Positions 17,001-25,148 are shown, counted from the stretch's first letter. The stretch is 64,000 nt of DNA from Selenomonadaceae bacterium UBA2897 (GCA_002350105.1 DEDT01000059.1:46361-110360), one strand, 5' to 3'. Numbers and translations: made by a program. The notes: generated by a model from the sequence alone, not told the origin.

Positions 17001-18362
17001 ATGCAGGAAAATATACCCGAAATTCTGACCATACCGGCCCTGCAGCAGGGCTATAAGCAGGGAGACTTCACGCCCGCAGAAGTGCTGAATGCCATTGCGG
17101 CACGTGCCCGTGAGACGGCGGATAACCCGATCTGGATTACGGCTCCCGGCGAGGCGGTCTACGGCAAGTATCTGGCGGCATTGCCGCCCATGGACTTCGC
17201 GGCTTATCCGCTTTGGGGCATCCCTTTTGCCATCAAGGACAATATCGACCTCGCGGGCGTGCCGACGACGGCGGCCTGCCCGGCCTATGCCTACACGCCA
17301 AAGGAAAGTGCCACGGTCGTGCAAAAGCTCATCGCGGCAGGGGCTATTCCCGTGGGCAAGACGAACCTCGACCAGTTCGCGACGGGTCTCGTGGGCACGC
17401 GTTCGCCCTACGGCGAGGTGCATAATGCCTGGCAGCCCGAGCTCATCAGCGGCGGCTCCAGCTCCGGCAGCGCCGTGAGCGTGGCGCTGGGGCAGGCGGC
17501 CTTCGCGCTGGGCACAGATACGGCGGGGTCGGGGCGCGTGCCAGCGATGCTGAATACGCTCGTGGGCTATAAGCCGCCGGTGGGCAGCTGGTCGACGTGC
17601 GGCGTCGTGCCCGCCTGCGCCAGTCTCGACTGCGTGACGGTCTTCGCGCATACGCTCGCGGAGGCGGAGGCTGTGGATGCGGTGGCGCGCGGCGTAGATG
17701 AAGCATGCGCCTGGTCGCGGACTATCCCGTTGCAGAAGGAGCAGCTGCCGGCTGTCATCCTGCTGCCTGCGGAGGAGCCGACCTTCTACGGCGACTGGGC
17801 AGCGGGCTACCGCAGGAAATGGCAGCACGCCGTGGCGCGCCTGCGCACGCTCGGCCTGCCCGTGCGGGAAGTCAGCACGGCGGAGTTCTCGGCGGCGGCT
17901 CGTCTGCTCTACGATGGCGCCTATGTGGCCGAGCGCTGGGCCGACATCGGCCCTTTCGTCGAGAGCCACCCCGGCGCGACCTTCCCTGTGACGGAGAAAA
18001 TCCTGCGCAGCGGCGGCCGCCCGGAGCTCACGGCGGCGCGGCTCTTCGAGGATTTGCATCAGCTGGCACTTTACCGCCGTCATGCGGCGACACTGCTCGG
18101 GAACGCCGTGCTCGTATTGCCCACGGCGGGCGGCACCTTCACGCGGGCCGAGGTGGCGGCAGACCCTGTGGCCACGAACAGCCAGATGGGGCTCTACACG
18201 AATCATTGCAATCTGCTCGACCTCGCCGCCGTGGCCATCCCCGAGAACAGCCGCGACCATGAGTATCCTGCGGGCCTGACCTTGTTCAGCCTCGCTGCCA
18301 ATGAGCATCTTATCCGCGCCACGGCCAGGGCGTTCCTGGCCACTGAGGAGGAATCACTATGA
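17001..18362 (+). CDS. atzF: Allophanate hydrolase (amidase domain only)
   Basis: 453 residues from ATG 17001 behind AGGGAGGAAA. It hydrolyses allophanate, the product expected from the upstream enzymes. The amidase-signature triad is present: Lys in PFAIKDN (about 79), Ser in GGSSSGSA (152-159) and the nucleophile Ser in GTDTAGSGRVP (about 177). Well-studied AtzF/DUR1 hydrolases have about 600 residues with a C-terminal domain that finishes breakdown of the N-carboxycarbamate intermediate; that domain is missing here and the stop overlaps the next gene by four bases (ATGA), so this is a native short form and not a window or frameshift artefact. Confidence 0.85.
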   Translation: MQENIPEILTIPALQQGYKQGDFTPAEVLNAIAARARETADNPIWITAPGEAVYGKYLAALPPMDFAAYPLWGIPFAIKDNIDLAGVPTTAACPAYAYTPKESATVVQKLIAAGAIPVGKTNLDQFATGLVGTRSPYGEVHNAWQPELISGGSSSGSAVSVALGQAAFALGTDTAGSGRVPAMLNTLVGYKPPVGSWSTCGVVPACASLDCVTVFAHTLAEAEAVDAVARGVDEACAWSRTIPLQKEQLPAVILLPAEEPTFYGDWAAGYRRKWQHAVARLRTLGLPVREVSTAEFSAAARLLYDGAYVAERWADIGPFVESHPGATFPVTEKILRSGGRPELTAARLFEDLHQLALYRRHAATLLGNAVLVLPTAGGTFTRAEVAADPVATNSQMGLYTNHCNLLDLAAVAIPENSRDHEYPAGLTLFSLAANEHLIRATARAFLATEEESL

Positions 18363-18724
18363 GTCATTTAGTCCGCATGGAAATCATCACCGCCAGCAGC
18401 AAGGTCCCCAGCCTGATCAAGCGTCTTGCGCAGGTTGGCGCCGTGGGCGTCACGACCTTTCAGGCACTGGGCTGCGGCATCCAGAAGGGCACCTTTGAAT
18501 ACGAAGTTGAGGAGAACAAAGAGGTGCAGCTCCTGCCGAAGACCCTGCTGCTCGTCATCTGCGAGGAAGAGCAGGTCAGGGACCTCGTCGAAGCTGCGAA
18601 GGTTGAGCTCTACACGGGACATATCGGCGATGGCAAGATTCTCCTTTCGCACATCGACAACGTCGTCCGCGTACGCACCGGTGAGGAGGGCAGCGCCGCA
18701 ATCCAGCGCTCGCAGCTGGAGTAA
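18359..18724 (+). CDS. PII-family signalling protein, copy 1
   Basis: 121 residues, start overlapping the allophanate hydrolase stop, so it is translated with the operon. Fold landmarks of PII are present: an N-terminal beta strand (VRMEIITAS), a T-loop region (about 38-58), and the C-terminal GDGKILLSHIDNVVRVRTGEEG, which is the signature around the ATP site. The T-loop (GCGIQKGTFEYEVEENKEV) lacks the usual RGAEY context of the uridylylated Tyr in GlnB/GlnK, so modification and partner may differ. The operon position suggests it monitors ATP/ADP and 2-oxoglutarate for the carboxylase pathway; this is inference. Confidence 0.85.
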   Translation: MSHLVRMEIITASSKVPSLIKRLAQVGAVGVTTFQALGCGIQKGTFEYEVEENKEVQLLPKTLLLVICEEEQVRDLVEAAKVELYTGHIGDGKILLSHIDNVVRVRTGEEGSAAIQRSQLE

Positions 18725-18787
18725 GGGATAGTGATCGCCCCCGATTCGTAGAATCAGGTTCTTTTTACGCAGAAAGGAAGCGTTGCC

Positions 18788-19156
18788 ATGAGCACGGAAT
18801 ATACACTGACCTCTATTCGCATCATCACTGACGAATCGCGGTTCGAGGGCCTGAAAAAGGCACTTGAGGCACTCGGCATCACGGGCATGACCGTGCGCCG
18901 CGTCCTCGGCTATGGCCATGAGAAGGGACATCGGCAGATGTTCGACAATCCGGAGATCGACTCCAACCTGCTGCCCAAGATCGAGGTGGAGGTCGTCGTA
19001 TCCAAGATCCCGCCGCGCAAGGTTATCGATGCGGCGAAGAAGGCCCTGCACACGGGCAAGTACGGCGATGGCAAGATCTTCGTCAGCAATATCGAGAACG
19101 TCGTGAAGATCCGCACGGGAGAAGAAGGCTACGATGCGTTGCAGGACGAAGTATAA
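18788..19156 (+). CDS. PII-family signalling protein, copy 2
   Basis: 122 residues behind AGAAAGGAAG. It is a paralogue of the preceding protein with the same C-terminal nucleotide-site signature (YGDGKIFVSNIENVVKIRTG). Its T-loop (GYGHEKGHRQMFDNPEID, then SNLLPK) differs from both copy 1 and canonical GlnK, again without a GAEY motif. Two unlike PII proteins in tandem recall NifI1/NifI2, which act together as a heteromer on nitrogenase, but the target here would be the carboxylase, the hydrolase or a transporter. No amtB is adjacent. Probably the last gene of the operon; a terminator follows. Confidence 0.85.
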   Translation: MSTEYTLTSIRIITDESRFEGLKKALEALGITGMTVRRVLGYGHEKGHRQMFDNPEIDSNLLPKIEVEVVVSKIPPRKVIDAAKKALHTGKYGDGKIFVSNIENVVKIRTGEEGYDALQDEV

Positions 19157-19167
19157 GGGATAAATAG

Positions 19168-19207
19168 AACGGGGCGCTCGCATACGCAAATGTGAGCGCC
19201 CCGTTTT
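19168..19207. terminator. Bidirectional terminator between PII copy 2 and the symporter
   Basis: AACGGGGCGCTC pairs with GAGCGCCCCGTT around an inner loop, followed by TTTT on the plus strand. It serves the two convergent genes. Confidence 0.8.
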
Positions 19208-19227
19208 GGGTTTTGCTATAGGCTGAT

Positions 19228-20439
19228 TCAGGCAGCCTGCTGATATTTCTTTTCCGTATCGTTGATCACGCAGGCGACGGCAGCGTCGCCCGTGATGTTG
19301 AGGCAGGTGCGGAACATATCGAGGATACGGTCGATGCCGGCGACGAGGGCGAGGCCCTCCAGCGGCAGGCCAACGGACTGCAGCACCATGGCGAGCATGA
19401 TGAGGCCTGCGCCCGGCACACCGGCCGTGCCGATGGAGGCCAGCGTACCCGTGAGCACGATCATGGCCATTTGGCCAAAGTCGAGGTTGATGCCGAAGAC
19501 GTTGGCGATGAAGAGCGAGCAGATGCCCATGTAGACGGCCGTGCCATCCATGTTGATCGTCGCACCCAGCGGCAGCACGAAGGATGTGACCTCGCGCGAG
19601 ACACCGAGTTTTTCCTGCGTGTTCTTCATGTTGACGGGCAGGGTACCGGCAGAACTGCAGGTCGAGAAGGCGATCAGCATGGCCTCGCTCATGCCCTTGA
19701 AGAAGGCGAGCGGCGTATGGCCGCCCCAGACGCGGGCAAGCATGGAGTAGACGCCGACGGCGTGGATGACGCAGCCGATGGCCATGCAGGCGATGACGGC
19801 GAGCAGAGGCAGCAGCACGGACGGGCCGTTGGCCGCGACGACGGGCAGCAGCAGGCAGAACACGCCGATGGGCGAAAAAGCCATGATCATCGCGATGACC
19901 TTGTAGCAGACCTCGGCGCAGGCATCGAAGAAGTTGATGATGGTCTGCGCGCGCTGGCCGCCCACCTGGATGATGCCGACGCCGATGAAGAGCGAGAAGA
20001 CGATGGTCGGCAGGATATCCGCCTTGGCCATGGAGGCAATCGGGTTCGCCGGAATCATGGCGACGAGTACCTGCATGATGGACGGTGCCTCCTTGACTTT
20101 GACCTCAGCGGCGTCGGTCGGCAGGGACATGCCCAGCCCCGGATGGATGAAGCCGGCCACGGCGAAACCGATGAGGATGGCGATGGCCGTCGTCACGAGA
20201 TAGATCGCGACGGTCTTCACGCCGATGCGGCCGAGTTTCTTCGTATCACCGATGCTCGTCATGCCGACGATCAGCGAGGTGAAGACGACGGGCACGATCA
20301 TCATCTTGATGAGGTTGATGAACATCGTGCCGATCGGTGCGATCCACCACTTGATGAACGGTACCGAATCCGGCCCCGCAATCACGCCGACGATGACCGC
20401 CAGGATGAGCGAGATGAAAATCTTGATGGACAGATTCAT
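19228..20439 (-). CDS. Sodium:dicarboxylate/glutamate symporter (DAACS family)
   Basis: 403 residues from the ATG at 20437-20439 (MNLSIKIFIS), placed after AGGAAAGGGG; the longer frame to 20475 has no ribosome site. It is the GltP/DctA/GltT type: eight membrane helices and two re-entrant loops, shown by the serine-rich CSSAGTLPVNM loop, the GATINMDGTA motif and the C-terminal GVPGAGL / RILDMFRTCLNITGDA motif with the substrate-binding Asp/Arg region. It imports glutamate, aspartate or C4-dicarboxylates with sodium or protons. The substrate is not certain. It ends facing the PII gene. Confidence 0.9.
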   Translation of the reverse strand: MNLSIKIFISLILAVIVGVIAGPDSVPFIKWWIAPIGTMFINLIKMMIVPVVFTSLIVGMTSIGDTKKLGRIGVKTVAIYLVTTAIAILIGFAVAGFIHPGLGMSLPTDAAEVKVKEAPSIMQVLVAMIPANPIASMAKADILPTIVFSLFIGVGIIQVGGQRAQTIINFFDACAEVCYKVIAMIMAFSPIGVFCLLLPVVAANGPSVLLPLLAVIACMAIGCVIHAVGVYSMLARVWGGHTPLAFFKGMSEAMLIAFSTCSSAGTLPVNMKNTQEKLGVSREVTSFVLPLGATINMDGTAVYMGICSLFIANVFGINLDFGQMAMIVLTGTLASIGTAGVPGAGLIMLAMVLQSVGLPLEGLALVAGIDRILDMFRTCLNITGDAAVACVINDTEKKYQQAA

Positions 20440-20561
20440 GTAACAGGCCCCTTTCCTTGTAAAACATGCACGCAATAAAATAATTCCTGTCGTTTTCCAT
20501 TATACAAAGAAAGACAGCATCCGTCTATGCATTGTCATAAGTATACAATCATGGGATATGG

Positions 20562-20591
20562 AAAAAAGGTTCCGAGGAAATCCTCGGAACC
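20562..20591 (-). terminator. Terminator of tRNA-Ala
   Basis: On the minus strand GGTTCCGAGGA pairs with TCCTCGGAACC (20568-20578 with 20581-20591), followed by a T-run (complement 20562-20567). Confidence 0.85.
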
Positions 20592-20605
20592 TTCGTATAT
20601 TCATA

Positions 20606-20681
20606 TGGTGGAGATGAAGAGGCTTGAACTCTCGACCCCCAGATTGCGAACCTGGTGCTCTCCCAGCTGAGCTACATCCCC
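20606..20681 (-). tRNA. tRNA-Ala (anticodon CGC)
   Basis: 76 nt with encoded CCA. All four arms fold: acceptor GGGGATG/CATCTCC, D-arm GCTC...GAGC, anticodon arm CCAGG-TTCGCAA-TCTGG and T-arm GAGAG-TTCAAGC-CTCTT. The loop gives anticodon CGC, reading GCG (Ala). The G3:U70 wobble pair, the main alanine identity element, is present in the acceptor stem and supports the assignment. Confidence 0.95.
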
Positions 20682-20820
20682 ATGTCTTAACGACAAAAAT
20701 TATTATAGCGCTTTCGACACTGTTTTGCAAGAGGAAAATAGTCGGGATTGCCATAAAAAATTTTTACGCTTTAGCAGGAATTTGCTCTTGGTATGGCGAA
20801 AAGGAATAAAAAACCAATCT

Positions 20821-21025
20821 GTATCCCCAGTAGGAGGATACGGGATAGGGATGTGCGTAAAATAATAGGTAGCTATTTTACGCACATTAGTGTATAATTA
20901 TTACTAATGGTTTCTTTACCAACTGTCCACGACGATTTCGGACCGGAATTATGGGTTATTTATGGTAGAGCAAAGGCCCGGGGCGTCTATTGCAAGTCCG
21001 TGAGGACGAAAGAGGAGGTAAAAAC
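20821..21025 (+). promoter_or_regulatory. Hydrogenase operon promoter and leader with palindromes
   Basis: Three symmetric elements precede hyaA. GTATCCCC/GAGGATAC (20821-20841) is an imperfect inverted repeat with a G/C core. GTGCGTAAAATA (20853-20864) and TATTTTACGCAC (20874-20885) form a perfect 12-bp inverted repeat that would overlap the -35. The -10 TATAAT (20893-20898) sits inside ATTAGT...ACTAAT (20886-20908). The leader from about 20905 contains a small hairpin GTCC-GTGA-GGAC (20996-21007) just before AGGAGG (21012-21017). Boxes are seen; regulation is inferred. Confidence 0.65.
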
Positions 21026-22117
21026 GTGGATAAACGGGAGAGCATGTGGGATGTATATCTCAGAAAAGGCATGAGCCGCCGCAGCTTCTTGAAAGGCTGC
21101 GCTGCTCTGACGGCCATGATGGGACTCAGCTCAGACAAAGTTGCCAAGGTAGCTGAGGCGGCTGAGAAGAAGCCCCTGCCGGTCGTGGTCTGGATTCACG
21201 GTCATGAGTGCACGGGCTGTGATGAGTCCTTCATCCGCTCGGCAGCACCGCTCGCATCCGATGTGGTACTGAACGAGGTCGCGCTCGAGTACGATCATCT
21301 GCTGAGCGCCGCCAGCGGTGCACCTTTCGAGGCGCACCTCGATGAGGTTATCCAGAAGTACAAGGGGCAGTATATCCTCGCGGTAGAGGGTGCTGCCTGC
21401 ACGAAGGATAACGGCGTCTACTGCATGTCTGGCGGCCATACCTTCACGCATCTGCTGCAGAAGGCAGCGGCTGGCGCAGCGGCCATCATCGCCTACGGTA
21501 CCTGTGCGGTCTCCGGCGGTATCCAGGCCGCCAGCCCGAACCCGACGGGCTCCTCGGGCATCGCGCACTTCACGGGCTCCAAGCCGGTCGTCAACGTACC
21601 GGGCTGCCCGCCGATCCCGGAGGTCATGACGGGCGTCGTCATGCATGTGGCACTCTTTGGTACGGTACCGCCGCTCGACAGCGAGGGTCGTCCGCGCCAG
21701 TTCTACGGCAATCGCATTCATGATACCTGCTATCGCCGTCCGTTCTTCGATGCCGGCATGTTTGCCGAGAACTTCGACGACGAAGGCTCGAAGGCTGGCT
21801 GGTGCCTCTACAAGCTCGGCTGCCGTGGCCCGGAGACTTACAACTCCTGCGGCAACATGCGCTGGTTCCAGGGCATGAGCTATCCGATCCAGTCCGGTGC
21901 ACCGTGCATCGGCTGCTCGAATGCGCATTTCTGGGACGAGGGCCCGATGTCGCGCCGTCTGCCGCAGTTCAGTCCGGCCGTGGATGTCGATACGATTGGC
22001 GCAGGCCTCGCGGCCGTCACGGCGGTCGGCGTCGTCGGCCATGCGGCGGCATCCGTCGTGCAGAAGAAGAAACGTATTGCTGCCGAGCAGGCTGAGAAGG
22101 GGTCAGGTGAAGAATAA
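21026..22117 (+). CDS. hyaA: [NiFe] uptake hydrogenase, small subunit
   Basis: 363 residues from GTG 21026, 8 nt behind AGGAGG. It carries the iron-sulfur relay of a periplasm-facing membrane-bound hydrogenase. Seen: a twin-arginine signal SRRSFLKG (about residues 17-24), the proximal cluster start HGHECTGCDES, further Cys in EGAACTKDN, VPGCPPIPE and CYRRPFFDAG / WCLYKLGCRGP / CIGCSNAHFWD typical of the medial and distal clusters, and a C-terminal membrane anchor (IGAGLAAVTAVGVVGHAAAS) followed by Lys/Arg. This is the group 1 (HyaA/HybO) layout. The large subunit starts at the next base after its stop, implying tight coupling. Confidence 0.93.
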   Translation: MDKRESMWDVYLRKGMSRRSFLKGCAALTAMMGLSSDKVAKVAEAAEKKPLPVVVWIHGHECTGCDESFIRSAAPLASDVVLNEVALEYDHLLSAASGAPFEAHLDEVIQKYKGQYILAVEGAACTKDNGVYCMSGGHTFTHLLQKAAAGAAAIIAYGTCAVSGGIQAASPNPTGSSGIAHFTGSKPVVNVPGCPPIPEVMTGVVMHVALFGTVPPLDSEGRPRQFYGNRIHDTCYRRPFFDAGMFAENFDDEGSKAGWCLYKLGCRGPETYNSCGNMRWFQGMSYPIQSGAPCIGCSNAHFWDEGPMSRRLPQFSPAVDVDTIGAGLAAVTAVGVVGHAAASVVQKKKRIAAEQAEKGSGEE

Positions 22118-24058
22118 ATGGCACAACATATCGTAGTAGATCCGGTCACTCGTATCGAAGGTCATCTCCGCGTAGAGGCGACGGTCGACGAGGGCGGCAA
22201 AGTAAGCGATGCAGTATCCTCCGGCACGGCCTGGCGCGGCCTCGAGCTCGTCATGAAGGACCGTGACCCGCGTGACGCCTGGGCCTATATCCAGCGTATC
22301 TGCGGCGTCTGCACGACGGCGCATGCCCTGGCTTCCCTGCGTGCGGTCGAGGATGCCCTCGGCATCACGATTCCGAAAAACGCGAACTATATCCGCAACA
22401 TCATGGCGGCAACGCTGACGGTGCAGGATCATATCGTGCATTTCTATCATCTGCATGCGCTGGACTGGGTATCCCCGGTCGAGGCGCTCGCGGCTGATCC
22501 GGTGGCCACGGCGAACCTGCAGAACACGGTGCTGAACACCTACAAGCTGCCGTTCCGCGCGCCGGATGTGTCCTCCACCGAGGCTTACGACCATGCATTC
22601 CCGGCGGCAACGCCGCAGTACTTTGCTGAGATTCAGGGCAAGGTCAAGGCTATCGTCGAGAGCGGCCAGCTGGGCATCTTCTCGGCGAACTGGTGGGATC
22701 ACCCCGACTACAAGCTCCTGCCGCCTGAGGTACACCTCATGGCCGTGGCGCATTACCTCGAGATGCTCGACAAGCAGCGCGAGCTCGTGACGCCGCACGT
22801 CATCTTCGGTGGCAAGAACCCGCATCCGCATTATGTTGTCGGCGGTATGCCGTGCTCCATCTCGCTGAACGATGGCAATGCGCCGGTCAACACGGCCCGC
22901 CTCGACATCGTGGATCGTGCCATCAACCTGGGCCGCACGCTGGTCAATAACTACTATATCCCCGACCTGCTGGCCATTGGTACGGCCTATGTCAAGGCCG
23001 GCCGCGTCGATGGCGGCGGCATGGCGAAGAAGTGCGTTCTCGCCTATGGTTCCTATCCCATCGAGCCGTTCTCCGGCACGAGCAACGGCGACTTCTTCAA
23101 GAATCTGCTCATCCGCTGCAACGGTGTGGTTGAGAACTTCGGTCAGGGCGTGGCCAATGCGAAGTTCACGGAAATCAACGGCGACGACGTGACGGATTCG
23201 TCCGTGCTCACTGAGAGCGTCGAGCACTCCTGGTATTCGTATCAGAAGAGCGACAGCGACGAACTGCATCCGTGGGATGGCGAGACGAAGCCGAACTACA
23301 CGGGCCCGAAGACGGGTACGGGTACGGAGTGGCAGGAGCTCAACGAGCAGGGCAAGTACTCCTGGCTGAAGACGCCGAAATGGCATGGCAAGCTGGCTGA
23401 GGTCGGTCCTCTGGCCCGCTACATCATCATCTACACGAAGGCACAGAAGGGCCTGCTCGGCGAGCCGACCTGGGCTGAGAAGATGATGCTCGACCAGATC
23501 GATGCGGTCTCGAAGGTGCTGAACCTCGCACCGGAGGTCTGGCTGCCGACGATGGTCGGCCGCACGGCTGCCCGTGGCCTCGACTGCCAGCTGAATGCGG
23601 AGATCAACAAGTTCTTCTTCGACAAGCTCATCGCGAACATCAAGGCCGGCGATACGAAGGTCGCCAACTCCGAGAAGTGGGATCCGTCCACATGGCCGAA
23701 GACGGCCAAGGGCGTAGGCCTCTACGAGGCACCGCGTGGCGGTCTGTCCCACTGGATTGTCATCAAAAACGGCAAGACGGACAACTACCAGTGCGTCGTG
23801 CCGACGACCTGGAATGCCTGCCCGCGTGATGACAAGGCGGGCCATGGCGCCTATGAGATGGCCATGATGGAGACGCAGGTCAAGGATCCGTCCAAGCCGC
23901 TCGAGATCGTCAAGGTCATTCGCTCCTTCGACCCGTGCATGGCCTGCGCAACGCATATGTTCAACGCCAAGGGCGAGCAGATCGGTGTGCTGACGACGGA
24001 CCCGTACTCCGGCACGCATGTCGAGATGGCAGATAAGGCTGACAAGGCCGATAAGTAA
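22118..24058 (+). CDS. hyaB: [NiFe] uptake hydrogenase, large subunit
   Basis: 646 residues. It holds the nickel-iron active site where hydrogen is oxidised. The four nickel-ligand cysteines lie in RICGVCTTAH (about 61-70) and DPCMACATH (605-613). The N-terminal VDPVTRIEGHLRVE is the family signature. The maturation protease is expected to cut after H613. The tail removed here would be 33 residues, about twice the usual 15, and ends in ADKADKADK. At 646 residues it is somewhat longer than E. coli HybC. It is translated with the small subunit and exported with it through the Tat pathway, having no signal of its own. Confidence 0.93.
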   Translation: MAQHIVVDPVTRIEGHLRVEATVDEGGKVSDAVSSGTAWRGLELVMKDRDPRDAWAYIQRICGVCTTAHALASLRAVEDALGITIPKNANYIRNIMAATLTVQDHIVHFYHLHALDWVSPVEALAADPVATANLQNTVLNTYKLPFRAPDVSSTEAYDHAFPAATPQYFAEIQGKVKAIVESGQLGIFSANWWDHPDYKLLPPEVHLMAVAHYLEMLDKQRELVTPHVIFGGKNPHPHYVVGGMPCSISLNDGNAPVNTARLDIVDRAINLGRTLVNNYYIPDLLAIGTAYVKAGRVDGGGMAKKCVLAYGSYPIEPFSGTSNGDFFKNLLIRCNGVVENFGQGVANAKFTEINGDDVTDSSVLTESVEHSWYSYQKSDSDELHPWDGETKPNYTGPKTGTGTEWQELNEQGKYSWLKTPKWHGKLAEVGPLARYIIIYTKAQKGLLGEPTWAEKMMLDQIDAVSKVLNLAPEVWLPTMVGRTAARGLDCQLNAEINKFFFDKLIANIKAGDTKVANSEKWDPSTWPKTAKGVGLYEAPRGGLSHWIVIKNGKTDNYQCVVPTTWNACPRDDKAGHGAYEMAMMETQVKDPSKPLEIVKVIRSFDPCMACATHMFNAKGEQIGVLTTDPYSGTHVEMADKADKADK

Positions 24059-24091
24059 AGGACTCAGGACTCTGAGGGAAAGGAAAGTAGA

Positions 24092-24793
24092 ATGAAAGAG
24101 GAAAAACGAAAAGTCTACTACCTGTTCAGTCCGTTCCTGCGGATTTTCCATTGGATCATGGTCCTGTCCATCGTCGTGCTGTTCGTCACCGGTATCCTGA
24201 TTACGAAGCCGGCCACGATTCAGGCACTCGAACCGACGTTTACTTCCATGTCCATGGACTGGGTAAGAAATATCCACTTTATTTTCGCGTTCCTGTTCTG
24301 CGCATCGTTTATCCTGCGCATCTACGGGTTCATCATCAACAAGGGCGACCGCCTGTTCCCGCGCGTCTGGGAGGGCCATTTCTACAGTGAGACCATCGAC
24401 GTTGCCATGCATTACATGCTGCTGAAGCCGAGTCATGCGCCATTCCTGCGCAACCCGCTGGCGCGCAGCTCATATGCGGGCCTCTACGTCATGGTGCTCA
24501 TCGAGATCCTCACGGGCTTCGCGATGTACTACATGACGGAGCCCGGCAATATCGGCGGAACGCTTTTCGGCTGGGTGAATGTGCTGCTCGGCGGTGAGAT
24601 GGTGACGCACTGGGTTCATCATATCGTGGCCTGGCTCATCATCGTCTTCGCCATCGGCCATGTCTACATGGTGCTGCGCGCTGACCTCATGGAGGCCGAG
24701 GGCGAGGCATCGAGTATGTTCTCCGGCGTGAAGTTCCTGGAGCATGTGCCGAAGGATGCCTGCGAGGTAGAGCCGCCGACGAACGCGAAGTGA
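24092..24793 (+). CDS. hyaC: [NiFe] hydrogenase cytochrome b subunit
   Basis: 233 residues, four membrane helices. Family: HyaC/HupC, the diheme cytochrome b that anchors the hydrogenase and passes electrons to the quinone pool. Seen: FSPFLRIFHWIMVLSIVVLF with the haem-ligand His of helix 1, IHFIFAFLFCASFILRIYGF in helix 2, and HWVHHIVAWLIIVFAIGHVY with His ligands in the last helices. It follows the large subunit after 33 bp behind GGAAAGGAAAG. The hydrogenase plus cytochrome b makes a respiratory uptake enzyme feeding anaerobic reductases. Confidence 0.92.
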   Translation: MKEEKRKVYYLFSPFLRIFHWIMVLSIVVLFVTGILITKPATIQALEPTFTSMSMDWVRNIHFIFAFLFCASFILRIYGFIINKGDRLFPRVWEGHFYSETIDVAMHYMLLKPSHAPFLRNPLARSSYAGLYVMVLIEILTGFAMYYMTEPGNIGGTLFGWVNVLLGGEMVTHWVHHIVAWLIIVFAIGHVYMVLRADLMEAEGEASSMFSGVKFLEHVPKDACEVEPPTNAK

Positions 24794-24796
24794 CAT

Positions 24797-24838
24797 CCCC
24801 TATGGGGGCTTTCCGCATCGCGGCAGAGCCTGTATAAT
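24797..24838 (+). promoter_or_regulatory. Promoter and G/C palindrome upstream of the HypB-motif protein
   Basis: CCCC-TAT-GGGG (24797-24807) lies three bases after hyaC and 25 bp before a perfect TATAAT (24833-24838). The -35 (TTTCCG at 24810-24815) is weak, which suits an activated or repressed promoter. The palindrome resembles CsoR/RcnR-family operators, whose core is a G/C tract; that link is inference. Confidence 0.5.
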
Positions 24839-24882
24839 GGGATTGAGCAAGACTGACCATAGAACCATAGGAGTGATTCACG

Positions 24883-25125
24883 ATGTGTAAAGAATGCGGC
24901 TGCGGCCAGACGAACGGCAACACGCGTCTGCAGTTCCTCGTCAAGGGTTATACGGAAGAGCTTTCGAAAGCGGTCGAGAAGACCCTGCTGGGCCTGCCCG
25001 GCGTGCTCTATGTCCATATCCATTGGCATGAGGGCGAGACGACGGTGGATTACAATCCGTCCAAGACGAAGCTGACGGATATCCTGAAGGTATTCACGGA
25101 TCGCCAGCTCGAGGCCGCTCTGTAA
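24883..25125 (+). CDS. Small HMA-like protein with HypB-type N-terminal cysteine motif
   Basis: 80 residues behind AGGAGTGA. It begins MCKECGCGQTNG, which matches the N-terminal high-affinity nickel site of HypB (C-x-x-C-G-C). Residues 15-80 look like a ferredoxin-fold heavy-metal-associated domain (LQFLVKGYTEELSKAVEKTL, then LPGVLYVHIHWHEGETTVDY) but lack the usual internal CxxC. The HypB encoded downstream lacks this motif. So the nickel-binding tail may have moved to a separate protein that delivers nickel for hydrogenase assembly; this is inference. It sits between the structural and maturation genes and has its own terminator at 25149-25195. Confidence 0.75.
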   Translation: MCKECGCGQTNGNTRLQFLVKGYTEELSKAVEKTLLGLPGVLYVHIHWHEGETTVDYNPSKTKLTDILKVFTDRQLEAAL

Positions 25126-25148
25126 TACGCAGAATAGCATAGTAAAAG

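Noticed and set aside
20996..21011. GTCC-GTGA-GGAC-GAAA before hyaA, identical to stem II and the GAAA core of a hammerhead ribozyme
   Set aside because: The essential CUGANGA core does not precede the stem (the bases there are TATTGCAA) and no stem I/III pairing is evident, so it is probably chance.
24797..24838. Fnr/Crp or NikR site upstream of the HypB-motif gene
   Set aside because: No TTGAT-N4-ATCAA, TGTGA-N6-TCACA or GTATGA-N16-TCATAC pattern; the palindrome has a G/C core instead.
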